From assembly GCA_003451785.1 (NCBI GenBank), contig DMJL01000083.1:2696-8816 (forward strand): a DNA stretch of 6,121 bases, read 5' to 3'. Below are positions 1-5,266 of the stretch, piece after piece; position 1 is the stretch's first letter, and the number at the start of each line of letters is the position of its first letter. The translations under genes were made by a program, and so were the position numbers. This DNA comes from Bacteroidales bacterium (lineage in GTDB: Bacteria; Bacteroidota; Bacteroidia; Bacteroidales; UBA7960). Under the pieces are notes generated by a model, which was not told where the DNA came from, made no database searches, and was given only the letters and a program-made list of their open reading frames with translations.

Positions 1-558
1 GGAAGCACACAAACCGTAAAGATTGATGTAAGAGTAATAGCCAGCACCAAGAAAGACCTAAAGCAGATGGTGGCCGAAGGAAAATTTAGAGAAGACCTAT
101 ATTACAGACTCAATGTTTTTCCGATACAACTGCCACCGCTTCGCGAACGACCCAAGGATATCGTTGCCCTTGCCAAGCATTTTGCATTGCGATTTGCAGG
201 TGCCGAAGGATTTACCATAGAAGAAGATGTTTTGGAAATTATGAAACAATATTCCTTCCCCGGCAATGTGCGGGAACTCCGAAACCTTATGGAAAGGCTA
301 ATTTTACTATCGCAAAACGGAGTAATTAATAAAAACATACTTCCCATGGAGGTTCGTTTTCCAGGAAAATTACATACTTGTTTCTATTTTGAAACTAAAC
401 CCCTCGATGAAATACTTAAGGAGGTGGAAACCAATGCAATTAAAGATGCATTGCTTCGCTCTGGCGGAAACAAAGCCAAGGCAGCCCAAATTCTCAGCGT
501 ACCGGCCTCTACCCTAAAAACAAGAATAGAAAAACTCGGTATTGGAGTGCCGAATTGA
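1..558 (+). CDS. Sigma-54-dependent transcriptional activator, C-terminal part (5' end outside window)
   Basis: The frame is open from base 1 and gives 185 visible residues before TGA at 556-558; the first in-window ATG (67) is internal to the protein. Visible in order: the end of the AAA+ core, with a sensor-I-like VRVIAST (residues 10-16); FREDLYYRLNVF (29-40), whose R30 and R36 correspond to the arginine-finger pair of PspF-type activators; LPPLRERPKDI (44-54); the sensor II motif PGNVREL (87-93, R91); and a Fis-type helix-turn-helix at about 145-181 (GNKAKAAQILSVPASTLKTR region, ending KLGI). Proteins of this family use ATP to remodel sigma-54 RNA polymerase bound at -24/-12 promoters, working from upstream palindromic sites. 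The N-terminal sensory domain (receiver, GAF, PAS or none) is not in the window, so the signal is unknown. The recognition helix resembles those of FhlA/NorR-like activators, which is a weak hint of a GAF-type sensor. Candidate binding sites and a sigma-54 promoter lie just downstream. Confidence 0.96.
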   Translation, partial: GSTQTVKIDVRVIASTKKDLKQMVAEGKFREDLYYRLNVFPIQLPPLRERPKDIVALAKHFALRFAGAEGFTIEEDVLEIMKQYSFPGNVRELRNLMERLILLSQNGVINKNILPMEVRFPGKLHTCFYFETKPLDEILKEVETNAIKDALLRSGGNKAKAAQILSVPASTLKTRIEKLGIGVPN

Positions 559-575
559 CGAAAACTCGACGATAA

Positions 576-591
576 CGACGAAATTTCGTCG
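576..591. promoter_or_regulatory. Perfect 16-bp palindrome, candidate activator (enhancer) site 1
   Basis: CGACGAAATTTCGTCG is self-complementary over all 16 bases and begins 18 bp after the stop codon of the sigma-54 activator gene. A second arrangement is possible, with TCGACGA (566-572) pairing with TCGTCGA (586-592). Its GAAATTTC core is shared with the palindrome at 615-634. The Fis-type domain of the upstream activator would be expected to bind such dyads as a dimer. A role as a transcription terminator is less likely because no T-run follows. Confidence 0.5.
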
Positions 592-614
592 ATTCAAGAA
601 TTTAGATTTGTTTT

Positions 615-634
615 GCCGTAGAAATTTCTACGGC
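615..634. promoter_or_regulatory. Perfect 20-bp palindrome, candidate activator (enhancer) site 2
   Basis: GCCGTAGAAATTTCTACGGC is perfectly self-complementary. Its centre lies 41 bp from that of the 576-591 palindrome, close to four helical turns, so both sites would face the same side of the DNA. Both share the GAAATTTC core. It lies 54 bp upstream of the putative -24 element. The alternative is an intrinsic terminator for the activator gene: as RNA it would form an 8-bp stem with an AAUU loop, followed by ATATTTATTT. That tail is only moderately U-rich, so the two roles cannot be separated by eye. Confidence 0.5.
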
Positions 635-688
635 ATATTTATTTAATAATAAGCGGATTACATTTTGTTTTCTTATTTTCCGTATGGA

Positions 689-704
689 TGGTATCATTTT
701 TGCT
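689..704 (+). promoter_or_regulatory. Sigma-54 (-24/-12) promoter
   Basis: TGGTATCATTTTTGCT has the diagnostic GG (690-691) and GC (702-703) separated by exactly 10 bases. It matches the TGGCACG-N4-TTGCW consensus at TGG, the A at position 5, and all of TTGCW. The predicted transcript start is near 715, giving a leader of about 69 nt before the ATG at 784. Palindromic candidate enhancers are centred about 131 and 90 bp upstream of that start, the usual range for sigma-54 activators, and the gene just upstream encodes such an activator. The call rests on this combination; no experiment is available. Confidence 0.65.
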
Positions 705-714
705 AATACCTCGA

Positions 715-727
715 TGTCAAATTGACA
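715..727. promoter_or_regulatory. Palindrome at the predicted transcript start
   Basis: TGTCAA-A-TTGACA is a perfect dyad of two 6-bp arms around one base. It begins at the transcript start predicted from the -12 element. In this position it could be a repressor operator, but no regulator can be assigned. A weak TTGA-type element for housekeeping sigma overlaps it. Confidence 0.3.
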
Positions 728-753
728 ATTGGGTATGTAAATGTCGATTTGTG

Positions 754-769
754 GAAATTAAGTAATTTC
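754..769 (+). promoter_or_regulatory. Leader inverted repeat before the YceI gene
   Basis: GAAATTA (754-760) and TAATTTC (763-769) are perfect complements separated by two bases, ending 14 bp before the ATG at 784. In RNA the hairpin would be weak because it is almost all A-U. It could slightly affect ribosome access, or could be a DNA-level dyad. No function is assigned. Confidence 0.25.
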
Positions 770-783
770 TAAAAAACAATAAA

Positions 784-1362
784 ATGCTTAGAAAAAAAGG
801 ACTGTTTTTGTTTTTCTTAATGGTTACTACGATAGTAGTAGCGGTTAGCCCTGTAACCTACAACGCAGCGAGTCATCAGATTCGCATCAATGGAAATTCA
901 AATGTACAACGATGGACTGCCGAAGTTCCTCGTGTTACTGCTACAGGTGATTTTGTTGTAAACAACGGAAGGTTAGAGTCAATTACCCGCTTGAGTGTGG
1001 AAGTAGATGCCACTGCTATCAGAGGTTCTGAAGGCAACATAATGACAGAAAAAATCCTTGAATCGCTCAAAACGCAGCAACATCCGCGCATAGTGTTTCG
1101 ATTAACAAGGGTTGAGAACATTACGCAAACTGGTGCTGAGTTTAATGTAGCGGCTGCGGGAACTCTCAATATTGCCGGCGTTTCGCGCCCAGTAGAACTT
1201 TCGGCCAACGGCAGAATATTGGCTAATGGCGATATTCAAATAAGTGGAGTAGAGGAAATGAAGATGACAACTTGGAATGTGCAACCCCCAAGGGCTATGT
1301 TGGGAGCTTTGAGAACTTCCGACGATTTTTCTGTGAATTTTTCGGTTACGCTAAAAAGGTAA
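784..1362 (+). CDS. YceI-family exported protein
   Basis: This encodes 192 residues, the usual size for a YceI-family protein (lipocalin-like beta-barrel that binds isoprenoid-type lipids in characterised members). Residues 1 to about 22-29 form a signal sequence (MLRKKG, then a hydrophobic run); the cleavage site is unclear and there is no lipobox Cys, so a soluble periplasmic protein is expected. Family-like segments are INGNSNVQRW (35-44), the LSVEVDATAIRG strand (70-81), MTEKILESLKTQQHPRIVF (87-105), GTLNIAGVSRPVEL (126-139) and the C-terminal PPRAMLGALRTSDDFSVNF (168-186). The ATG follows an A-rich leader without a Shine-Dalgarno, as is common in Bacteroidota. It is the first gene after the putative sigma-54 promoter and lies 42 bp before the porin-like gene, so co-transcription is likely. 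The family call is firm; the ligand is unknown. Confidence 0.9.
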   Translation: MLRKKGLFLFFLMVTTIVVAVSPVTYNAASHQIRINGNSNVQRWTAEVPRVTATGDFVVNNGRLESITRLSVEVDATAIRGSEGNIMTEKILESLKTQQHPRIVFRLTRVENITQTGAEFNVAAAGTLNIAGVSRPVELSANGRILANGDIQISGVEEMKMTTWNVQPPRAMLGALRTSDDFSVNFSVTLKR

Positions 1363-1404
1363 TTCCTGTTTTTTTTATTTAATCAATCAATTTAAAATTC
1401 TTTT

Positions 1405-2751
1405 ATGAAAATGCGATTTAAAAGTTTTTTCGTTGTGGCTTTGGCCATGGTTATGGCAGTTCCAGCAATTGCAGGGCAGCCAGCTATTAATTTTGATCGT
1501 CCAGCCGATCAAAGAGGCATCAATGTTTTTGAGCCTACTAAGCTTGATACAGTTAAATTCAAAGGCCTACAAGTTAGGTTAGGTGGTAGTTTTACACAGT
1601 CGTTCCAAGCTATTGAGCATAGCACACAAGCTGTTCCAGTAATGGCTACTTTAGGTGCTAACCAAATAAATCTAAATGAGTTGTTTCCATTGGGAACAGG
1701 TTTCAACCTTGCCAATGCAAACTTAAATATCGATGTGCAACTTGCCGATGGTATCTCTGTGAAGTTGGAAAACTATATGTCTTCTCGCCATCACCAGAAT
1801 TTTTGGGTAAAAGGTGGATACATTCAGATTGACAAACTTCCTTTCTTTGGTAACCCACAGTGGTTTGCTGAGCATTTCCGCGCAAGAATAGGCCATTTTG
1901 GTGTAAACTATGGTGATCAGCATTTCCGTCGCAGCGACAACGGTAATACTATGTTCAATCCATTTTCTGAAAACCTTATTATGGATGCCTTTGCTACCGA
2001 AATCGGTGCAGAATTGTATTTCTTCCCCAACGAGGATTTCACCATTATGGCAGGTCTTACAAGTGGTTTGATTCAGGGCGATGTTCAAGAATATCCTGGA
2101 ATTAAGAAAAACCCAGCTATCTTAGGTAAAGTAGCCTACGACAATCAATTCAACGAAGATCTCCGTGTGAGGTTGAGCGCAAGTGTATATCACAACAGCA
2201 GTGCTATCCGCAGCACATTGTATGCAGGTGACCGCGCTGGTTCGCGTTATTTGTTTGTTGGCGAGCCTGTATTCTTCCGCGATATGCGTGCCGGTGGTGC
2301 AATCACCAGATCAGGTGCAACTAACCGTTTTACAAGCGGTAGAATCAATCCCGATTTTACCAACCAAATCACCACTTTCATGATCAATCCTTTCGTGAAA
2401 TTTAGAGGATTAGAATTTATGGGTACTATTGAAATTGGCCGTGGTAAATTGCATGCCGAAACTGAATTCCGCAATGCAACACAACTTGCTGGTGAAGTAA
2501 TTTATCGCTTCTTGCCAAACGAAAGCGCATTTGTGGCTGCTCGCTACAATGTAGTAGATGCAAACATTGGTGGTGCCAATGCCGATATCTCTGTTGACCG
2601 TATGCAATTTGCTGCTGGTTGGTTCCCAACTCGCAACCTTTTGGTAAAACTTGAGTATGTAACACAAAGTCATGATGGTTTCGTAAATACCGACATTCGT
2701 CATGGTATGGAGTTCAGTGGCTTCATGTTAGAAGCTGCTCTTGCTTTCTAA
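1405..2751 (+). CDS. Porin-like outer-membrane beta-barrel protein
   Basis: This encodes 448 residues. A classical signal peptide covers residues 1-24 (basic MKMRFK, hydrophobic core, VPAIAG then Q25). The rest is rich in alternating polar/hydrophobic stretches of 8-12 residues typical of transmembrane beta strands: LQVRLGGSFTQSF (55-67), NLNIDVQLADGISVKLENY (106-124), FRARIGHFGVNYG (158-170), ATEIGAELYFF (197-207), FTIMAGLTSGLI (212-223), LRVRLSASVYHN (253-264), FVAARYNVVD (376-385) and NLLVKLEYVT (411-420). It ends GFMLEAALAF with a terminal Phe, the outer-membrane assembly signal of barrels. A polar block with HFRRSDNGNTMFNPFSEN (173-190) may be a loop or pore constriction. I do not recognise a named family; the layout is like single-chain porins of about 400-450 residues. 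A second ATG at 1411 is an equally good start. It lies between two YceI-type genes and is followed by a strong terminator. Confidence 0.75.
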   Translation: MKMRFKSFFVVALAMVMAVPAIAGQPAINFDRPADQRGINVFEPTKLDTVKFKGLQVRLGGSFTQSFQAIEHSTQAVPVMATLGANQINLNELFPLGTGFNLANANLNIDVQLADGISVKLENYMSSRHHQNFWVKGGYIQIDKLPFFGNPQWFAEHFRARIGHFGVNYGDQHFRRSDNGNTMFNPFSENLIMDAFATEIGAELYFFPNEDFTIMAGLTSGLIQGDVQEYPGIKKNPAILGKVAYDNQFNEDLRVRLSASVYHNSSAIRSTLYAGDRAGSRYLFVGEPVFFRDMRAGGAITRSGATNRFTSGRINPDFTNQITTFMINPFVKFRGLEFMGTIEIGRGKLHAETEFRNATQLAGEVIYRFLPNESAFVAARYNVVDANIGGANADISVDRMQFAAGWFPTRNLLVKLEYVTQSHDGFVNTDIRHGMEFSGFMLEAALAF

Positions 2752-2765
2752 TAAAATTACTGAGA

Positions 2766-2804
2766 TGGTGGGCTTATAGTATTATAGGCCCACCACTTTT
2801 TTTT
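2766..2804 (+). terminator. Strong intrinsic terminator after the porin-like gene
   Basis: A 13-bp stem pairs TGGTGGGCTTATA (2766-2778) with TATAGGCCCACCA (2783-2795), with one G-U pair and the tetraloop GTAT. After one C comes a run of eight T (2797-2804). This is the best terminator in the window. It lies 14 bp after the porin-like stop codon and only 21 bp before the ATG of the next same-strand gene, so that gene depends on read-through or on a promoter hidden in this short gap. Confidence 0.9.
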
Positions 2805-2825
2805 ATTTATGTAAATTTTTGAACT

Positions 2826-3440
2826 ATGAAATGGATTATTTTGTTTGTAATGCTTACAATACCCTTTGCAACGCATGCCGGTAACAGACAAGTATTTGGT
2901 TATTCCGTTAGGTCGGGAAGTCAAATCTCCATTTCCGGTTCATCCAATGTCAGTCAATTTGTTTGTAAAACTACCAAAGAATCGCCCTCCGGCTCATTCC
3001 TTTTGGAAGATATAGGTGATAGAAATAGGGTTTTGCGTTTTCACGATGCCGATTTACATTTGAATGTAGCTTCATTCGATTGTGGAAATCGCATTATGAA
3101 CCGTAACTTTCAAATAGCAATGGGAGGCGATGATTCCCCTTACATATATATTAGAATTTTGAGAGCGGAATCCATAAGGCACAACGCCACCACAGGAAAT
3201 GGTACCGCTCGCGTTGTAGTAGAAATTACCATGAACGGCCAATCAAGGCAATCTACCATGGTGGTCAATTATCAGTCGCAAGATGTGAACAACATAGCTG
3301 TAAATACAGCAAAAAAGATGCGTATGTCTGATTTCGGTGTTGACCCACCCACACCGGCATTTGGGTTAGTGCGGGTAAACGACGAAGTTACCATAAACCT
3401 TAATCTTCGCATCGAAACAGGCTTGTTGGGCGTTAGGTAA
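2826..3440 (+). CDS. Divergent YceI-like exported protein
   Basis: This encodes 204 residues with a clear signal peptide (MKWIILFVMLTIPFATHA, residues 1-18, cleavage before G19). The mature part aligns by eye with the YceI-family protein at 784-1362. ISGSSNVSQFVC (36-47) matches its NGNSNVQRW start. VVVEITMNGQSRQSTMVVNY (130-149) matches the GTLNIAGVSRPVEL region. MSDFGVDPPTPAFGLVRVND (167-186) matches its PPRAMLGALRTSDD end, including the PP dipeptide and the closing strand. It has just two cysteines in the mature part, C47 and C86, which could form a disulphide in the periplasm; the first paralogue has none. Automatic annotation would probably call it hypothetical. It begins 21 bp after the terminator of the porin-like gene. 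A TAAATTTT element at 2812-2819 resembles a -7 box but has no -33 partner. Confidence 0.75.
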   Translation: MKWIILFVMLTIPFATHAGNRQVFGYSVRSGSQISISGSSNVSQFVCKTTKESPSGSFLLEDIGDRNRVLRFHDADLHLNVASFDCGNRIMNRNFQIAMGGDDSPYIYIRILRAESIRHNATTGNGTARVVVEITMNGQSRQSTMVVNYQSQDVNNIAVNTAKKMRMSDFGVDPPTPAFGLVRVNDEVTINLNLRIETGLLGVR

Positions 3441-3567
3441 GTGCCCATTCGCCACTACCTTCTTATTAAAATTAGCACTAAAATTATAACCTTTTCTTAG
3501 ATTACTCATTAAGAGTTTCTGCTTTCTGCATTAGACCATGCTCAAACAGTTCTTTTACAGAATATGT

Positions 3568-4425
3568 TTACTCATTGGAAAATTTGGAAAGACTAAGGAT
3601 AGCCCAATATCCCATTGCAAAAGTTACAATCGCAATAGGAGCCATCATAGCCCACCATCCCAAAGAAATTACTTCAGGTATAGCCGGCAGCACCAAGCCA
3701 CGGATAATGGCAGAAATGGAGCCTACAACAAACCCTATAATGGCATAGTAGGTTTGATGCGGAAATTTGCGTAAAGTCCACTCAATAGGTTTGGTAATGA
3801 GGAATACACCCACTGCAGTAGATATGGAAATAACAGCAAGAAAGGTGATGTTGAAGTTGGTGATAGCCCCAAGAAGGTCATCGTACATGCCCAGCACTAG
3901 CAACATGTGAGAAGTGCTTATACCGGGCAAAATGAGCGCAATGGCTATTACCAAGCCGGTTACAAAAATCATGAAAATATTGTAAATTCCAATTCCACCT
4001 CCTAAATCCATATTACCGGCAGGCAAATAACTCGTAGCAAGCACTACTCCAAAGCCCAGCAAAAAGTATAAAACGGAGACTATACTGAAGGGTTTAATTT
4101 TTGTCTTTTGATACAATGCTGGAATTCCACCAAATACTGCTCCCACAAAAAAAGCCGATACAGGTATGGTGAAAGTTTCTAAAAGCCATTTCAACACAAA
4201 TGCCAACGAACCAATACCCAAACCTACGGCAGCCGTAAACTTTCCAAGATAAAGGGCATTTGCCTTTATGTTTTTATGGAAATTGCTTATGGCACCGATG
4301 AGTTTGTCATAAATTCCAAGCAGGATGGCCATGGTGCCCCCACTTACACCGGGTACGCTCATGGATGAGCCAATCAAAAATCCTTTGAAAATCAAAATGG
4401 CGTTTTTTCTAAGGTGTAGATTCAC
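3568..4425 (-). CDS. DUF368 / PopT-family undecaprenyl-phosphate translocase-like membrane protein
   Basis: This encodes 285 residues, the usual family length, with about eight or more hydrophobic membrane segments. It contains an internal duplication typical of DUF368: PGVSGGTMAILLGIYD (25-40) and PGISTSHMLLVLGMYD (167-182) are copies of one re-entrant motif, followed by KLIGAISNF and DLLGAITNF. Characterised DUF368 proteins (PopT) return undecaprenyl phosphate across the cytoplasmic membrane for cell-envelope polymer synthesis; the same role here is by family. The start is GTG (4423-4425). No in-frame ATG is seen just upstream, and this start gives the expected short basic N-terminus before the first helix (FKGFLIGSSMSVPGVSGG). 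The gene converges with the YceI-like gene across 127 bp in which I see no clear terminator. No convincing promoter was found upstream of it. Confidence 0.9.
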   Translation of the reverse strand: MNLHLRKNAILIFKGFLIGSSMSVPGVSGGTMAILLGIYDKLIGAISNFHKNIKANALYLGKFTAAVGLGIGSLAFVLKWLLETFTIPVSAFFVGAVFGGIPALYQKTKIKPFSIVSVLYFLLGFGVVLATSYLPAGNMDLGGGIGIYNIFMIFVTGLVIAIALILPGISTSHMLLVLGMYDDLLGAITNFNITFLAVISISTAVGVFLITKPIEWTLRKFPHQTYYAIIGFVVGSISAIIRGLVLPAIPEVISLGWWAMMAPIAIVTFAMGYWAILSLSKFSNE

Positions 4426-4681
4426 AGTAATCAGATGTTTAAAATTATAAGCACAGAATAAACTAAAAGTTTTTCGAATAGGGTTCTGCTTTTACAACAA
4501 AAGTTTTATATAAGAGTAGTTTATAAAATTGCCATTTACAATGACTTCTAAAAAATGCAGCTACTAAATGCATACTTTATTTAAGCGAACCACACTGAAA
4601 TTTGGCAATAGAGCGCAAAATTACTCTAAGAATAAGAAAATGCAACATCAGAAAAACTTAAAGATTTATTCAACCGTAGTT

Positions 4682-4699
4682 GCGCGGAATTTGCAAATC
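4682..4699. repeat. Decayed copy of the GCGGAATTT palindrome family (copy 1)
   Basis: The left arm GCGGAATTT (4684-4692) is intact, with ATTTGCAAAT (4689-4698) a perfect core. The right arm should read AAATTCCGC but continues as AAATCTATCC, so the element is broken. The family is also seen at 4793-4815 and 4959-4975. Confidence 0.5.
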
Positions 4700-4713
4700 T
4701 ATCCATTTTGTCA

Positions 4714-4725
4714 GGGCTAAAGCCC
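4714..4725. repeat. Short palindrome GGGCTAAAGCCC
   Basis: The arms GGGCT and AGCCC surround AA. The same GGGCTAAAGCCCG type is, from memory, a common small dispersed intergenic palindrome in environmental bacteria; only one copy lies in the window. Confidence 0.5.
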
Positions 4726-4746
4726 GTTTGTCATTGTTCAATACTT

Positions 4747-4766
4747 CCCCGACCTTGAGGTCGGGG
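4747..4766. repeat. Palindrome with 9-bp arms, CCCCGACCT / AGGTCGGGG
   Basis: Perfect 9-bp arms are separated by TG. It is GC-rich in an AT-rich setting and is not followed by a T-run, so it looks like a dispersed palindromic element rather than a terminator. Confidence 0.65.
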
Positions 4767-4792
4767 TTACAAAATGATTATTCAACCTCACT

Positions 4793-4815
4793 GGGCGGAA
4801 TTTGAAATTCCGCCC
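4793..4815. repeat. Palindrome GGGCGGAATTT / AAATTCCGCCC (copy 2)
   Basis: Perfect 11-bp arms surround a single G. This is the best-preserved member of the GCGGAATTT family in the window; decayed relatives lie about 110 bp to the left and 165 bp to the right. Confidence 0.7.
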
Positions 4816-4828
4816 CATTCGATTTTAG

Positions 4829-4848
4829 CCCACGGTTTCAACCGTGGG
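4829..4848. repeat. Palindrome CCCACGGTT / AACCGTGGG
   Basis: Perfect 9-bp arms surround TC, extendable by a G-T pair. It starts 13 bp after the previous palindrome and is unrelated to it in sequence. The type is familiar as a dispersed intergenic element, from memory rather than from a search. Confidence 0.6.
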
Positions 4849-4871
4849 TAATTAGATTCAAACATCCCCGC

Positions 4872-4903
4872 AAACCCCGTAGGGGTGGGATATTCATAGA
4901 AAA
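4872..4903. repeat. AAACCCCGTAGGGGT element, copy A
   Basis: ACCCC (4874-4878) and GGGGT (4882-4886) pair around GTA, followed by a tail GGGATATTCATAGAAAA. A near copy follows at 4924-4949. Elements of this form, CCCCGTAGGGGTG plus a short AT tail, recur in Bacteroidota intergenic DNA as I recall. Confidence 0.6.
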
Positions 4904-4923
4904 AACGCCACCAACAACATCAC

Positions 4924-4949
4924 AAACCCTGTAGGGGTGGTATAGAAAA
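4924..4949. repeat. AAACCCTGTAGGGGT element, copy B
   Basis: This matches copy A with one C-to-T change in the left arm (4930) and a shortened tail: GGTATAGAAAA in place of GGGATATTCATAGAAAA. The two copies are direct repeats about 52 bp apart. The left-arm change replaces a C-G pair with a T-G wobble, so the RNA hairpin could still form. Confidence 0.6.
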
Positions 4950-4958
4950 TCATTCTGA

Positions 4959-4975
4959 CGGAATTGCAAATTCCG
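4959..4975. repeat. CGGAATT-GCA-AATTCCG palindrome (copy 3)
   Basis: Perfect 7-bp arms surround GCA. It equals the GCGGAATTTGCAAATTCCGC form with one T lost from the left arm, and so belongs to the same family as 4682-4699 and 4793-4815. Confidence 0.55.
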
Positions 4976-4997
4976 CAAAACCGTGTGTTCCTAATTT

Positions 4998-5022
4998 GTC
5001 ATCCTGACCGCAGGGAAGGATT
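4998..5022. repeat. GTCATCCTGA...GAAGGAT dispersed repeat
   Basis: ATCCT (5001-5005) and AGGAT (5017-5021) are the ends of an imperfect hairpin around GACCGCAGGGA. It closely resembles the widespread GTCATCCTGAGCG-type intergenic repeat found in many bacteria, as I recall. A possible partial inverted match, CCAATCATCCTTT, occurs near 5051-5063. Confidence 0.5.
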
Positions 5023-5169
5023 GGATATTTTGACAAAATTGCCTATTTAGCCAATCATCCTTTACTGAACCTCTACTAAAATGATATTGAAATTTCACTT
5101 AAAATGTATCAAAACAAAGCCCTAGAGATTTTAAAATTATAAAGTACTTTTAACGGTTTGATGCGTTGA

Positions 5170-5184
5170 TGGTATTTAATACCA
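5170..5184. promoter_or_regulatory. Dyad TGGTAT-TTA-ATACCA
   Basis: Perfect 6-bp arms surround TTA, about 97 bp upstream of the -33 element of the promoter for the gene at 5318. Its GGTA/TACC half-sites resemble those of the dyad at 5245-5255. It could be an operator or just another small palindrome. Confidence 0.25.
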
Positions 5185-5244
5185 AGTATATTTGCCTTAA
5201 AAGAAGCTAAATTTTTCTTTCATTACGACACATAAATAACTGTA

Positions 5245-5255
5245 GGTAAATTACC
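5245..5255. promoter_or_regulatory. Dyad GGTAA-A-TTACC upstream of the kelch-like gene
   Basis: Perfect 5-bp arms surround one A, ending 11 bp before the TTTG -33 element at 5267. This is a position where an activator could act, but no regulator is known. Confidence 0.25.
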
Positions 5256-5266
5256 ATTTCTCGTTT

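Noticed and set aside
721..751. Housekeeping-type promoter ATTG-N19-TCGATTTG upstream of the YceI gene
   Set aside because: The -7 box lacks the A of TAnnTTTG and the -33 box matches only 3 of 4. The sigma-54 element is a better match and fits the upstream activator. It remains a possible second promoter.
1509..2703. Several reverse-strand and alternate-frame reading frames inside the porin-like gene
   Set aside because: All are shadows of a well-supported exported protein frame, with no recognisable domains.
3441..3567. Bidirectional terminator between the convergent YceI-like and DUF368 genes
   Set aside because: Only weak pairing was found (for example near 3496-3513), with no GC-rich stem and T-run. 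A 9-base repeat TTACTCATT at 3502 and 3568 is too short to mean anything.
3538..3774. Small 78-residue frame on the + strand
   Set aside because: It lies almost entirely antisense to the DUF368 gene, has no signal or motif, and its composition is that of a shadow frame.
4426..4520. Promoter for the leftward DUF368 gene
   Set aside because: A TAATTTTA-like box exists just upstream of the GTG, but no properly spaced TTTG was found, so no promoter is claimed.
4682..5022. CRISPR-like array
   Set aside because: The palindromes belong to different families, spacing is irregular, and there is no constant repeat with unique spacers of even length and no cas gene in view.
4998..5063. Terminal inverted repeats of a small transposon (AAGGATTGG ... 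CCAATCATCCTT)
   Set aside because: The match needs a 3-base insertion, the enclosed sequence is only about 30 bp, and no target-site duplication is visible.
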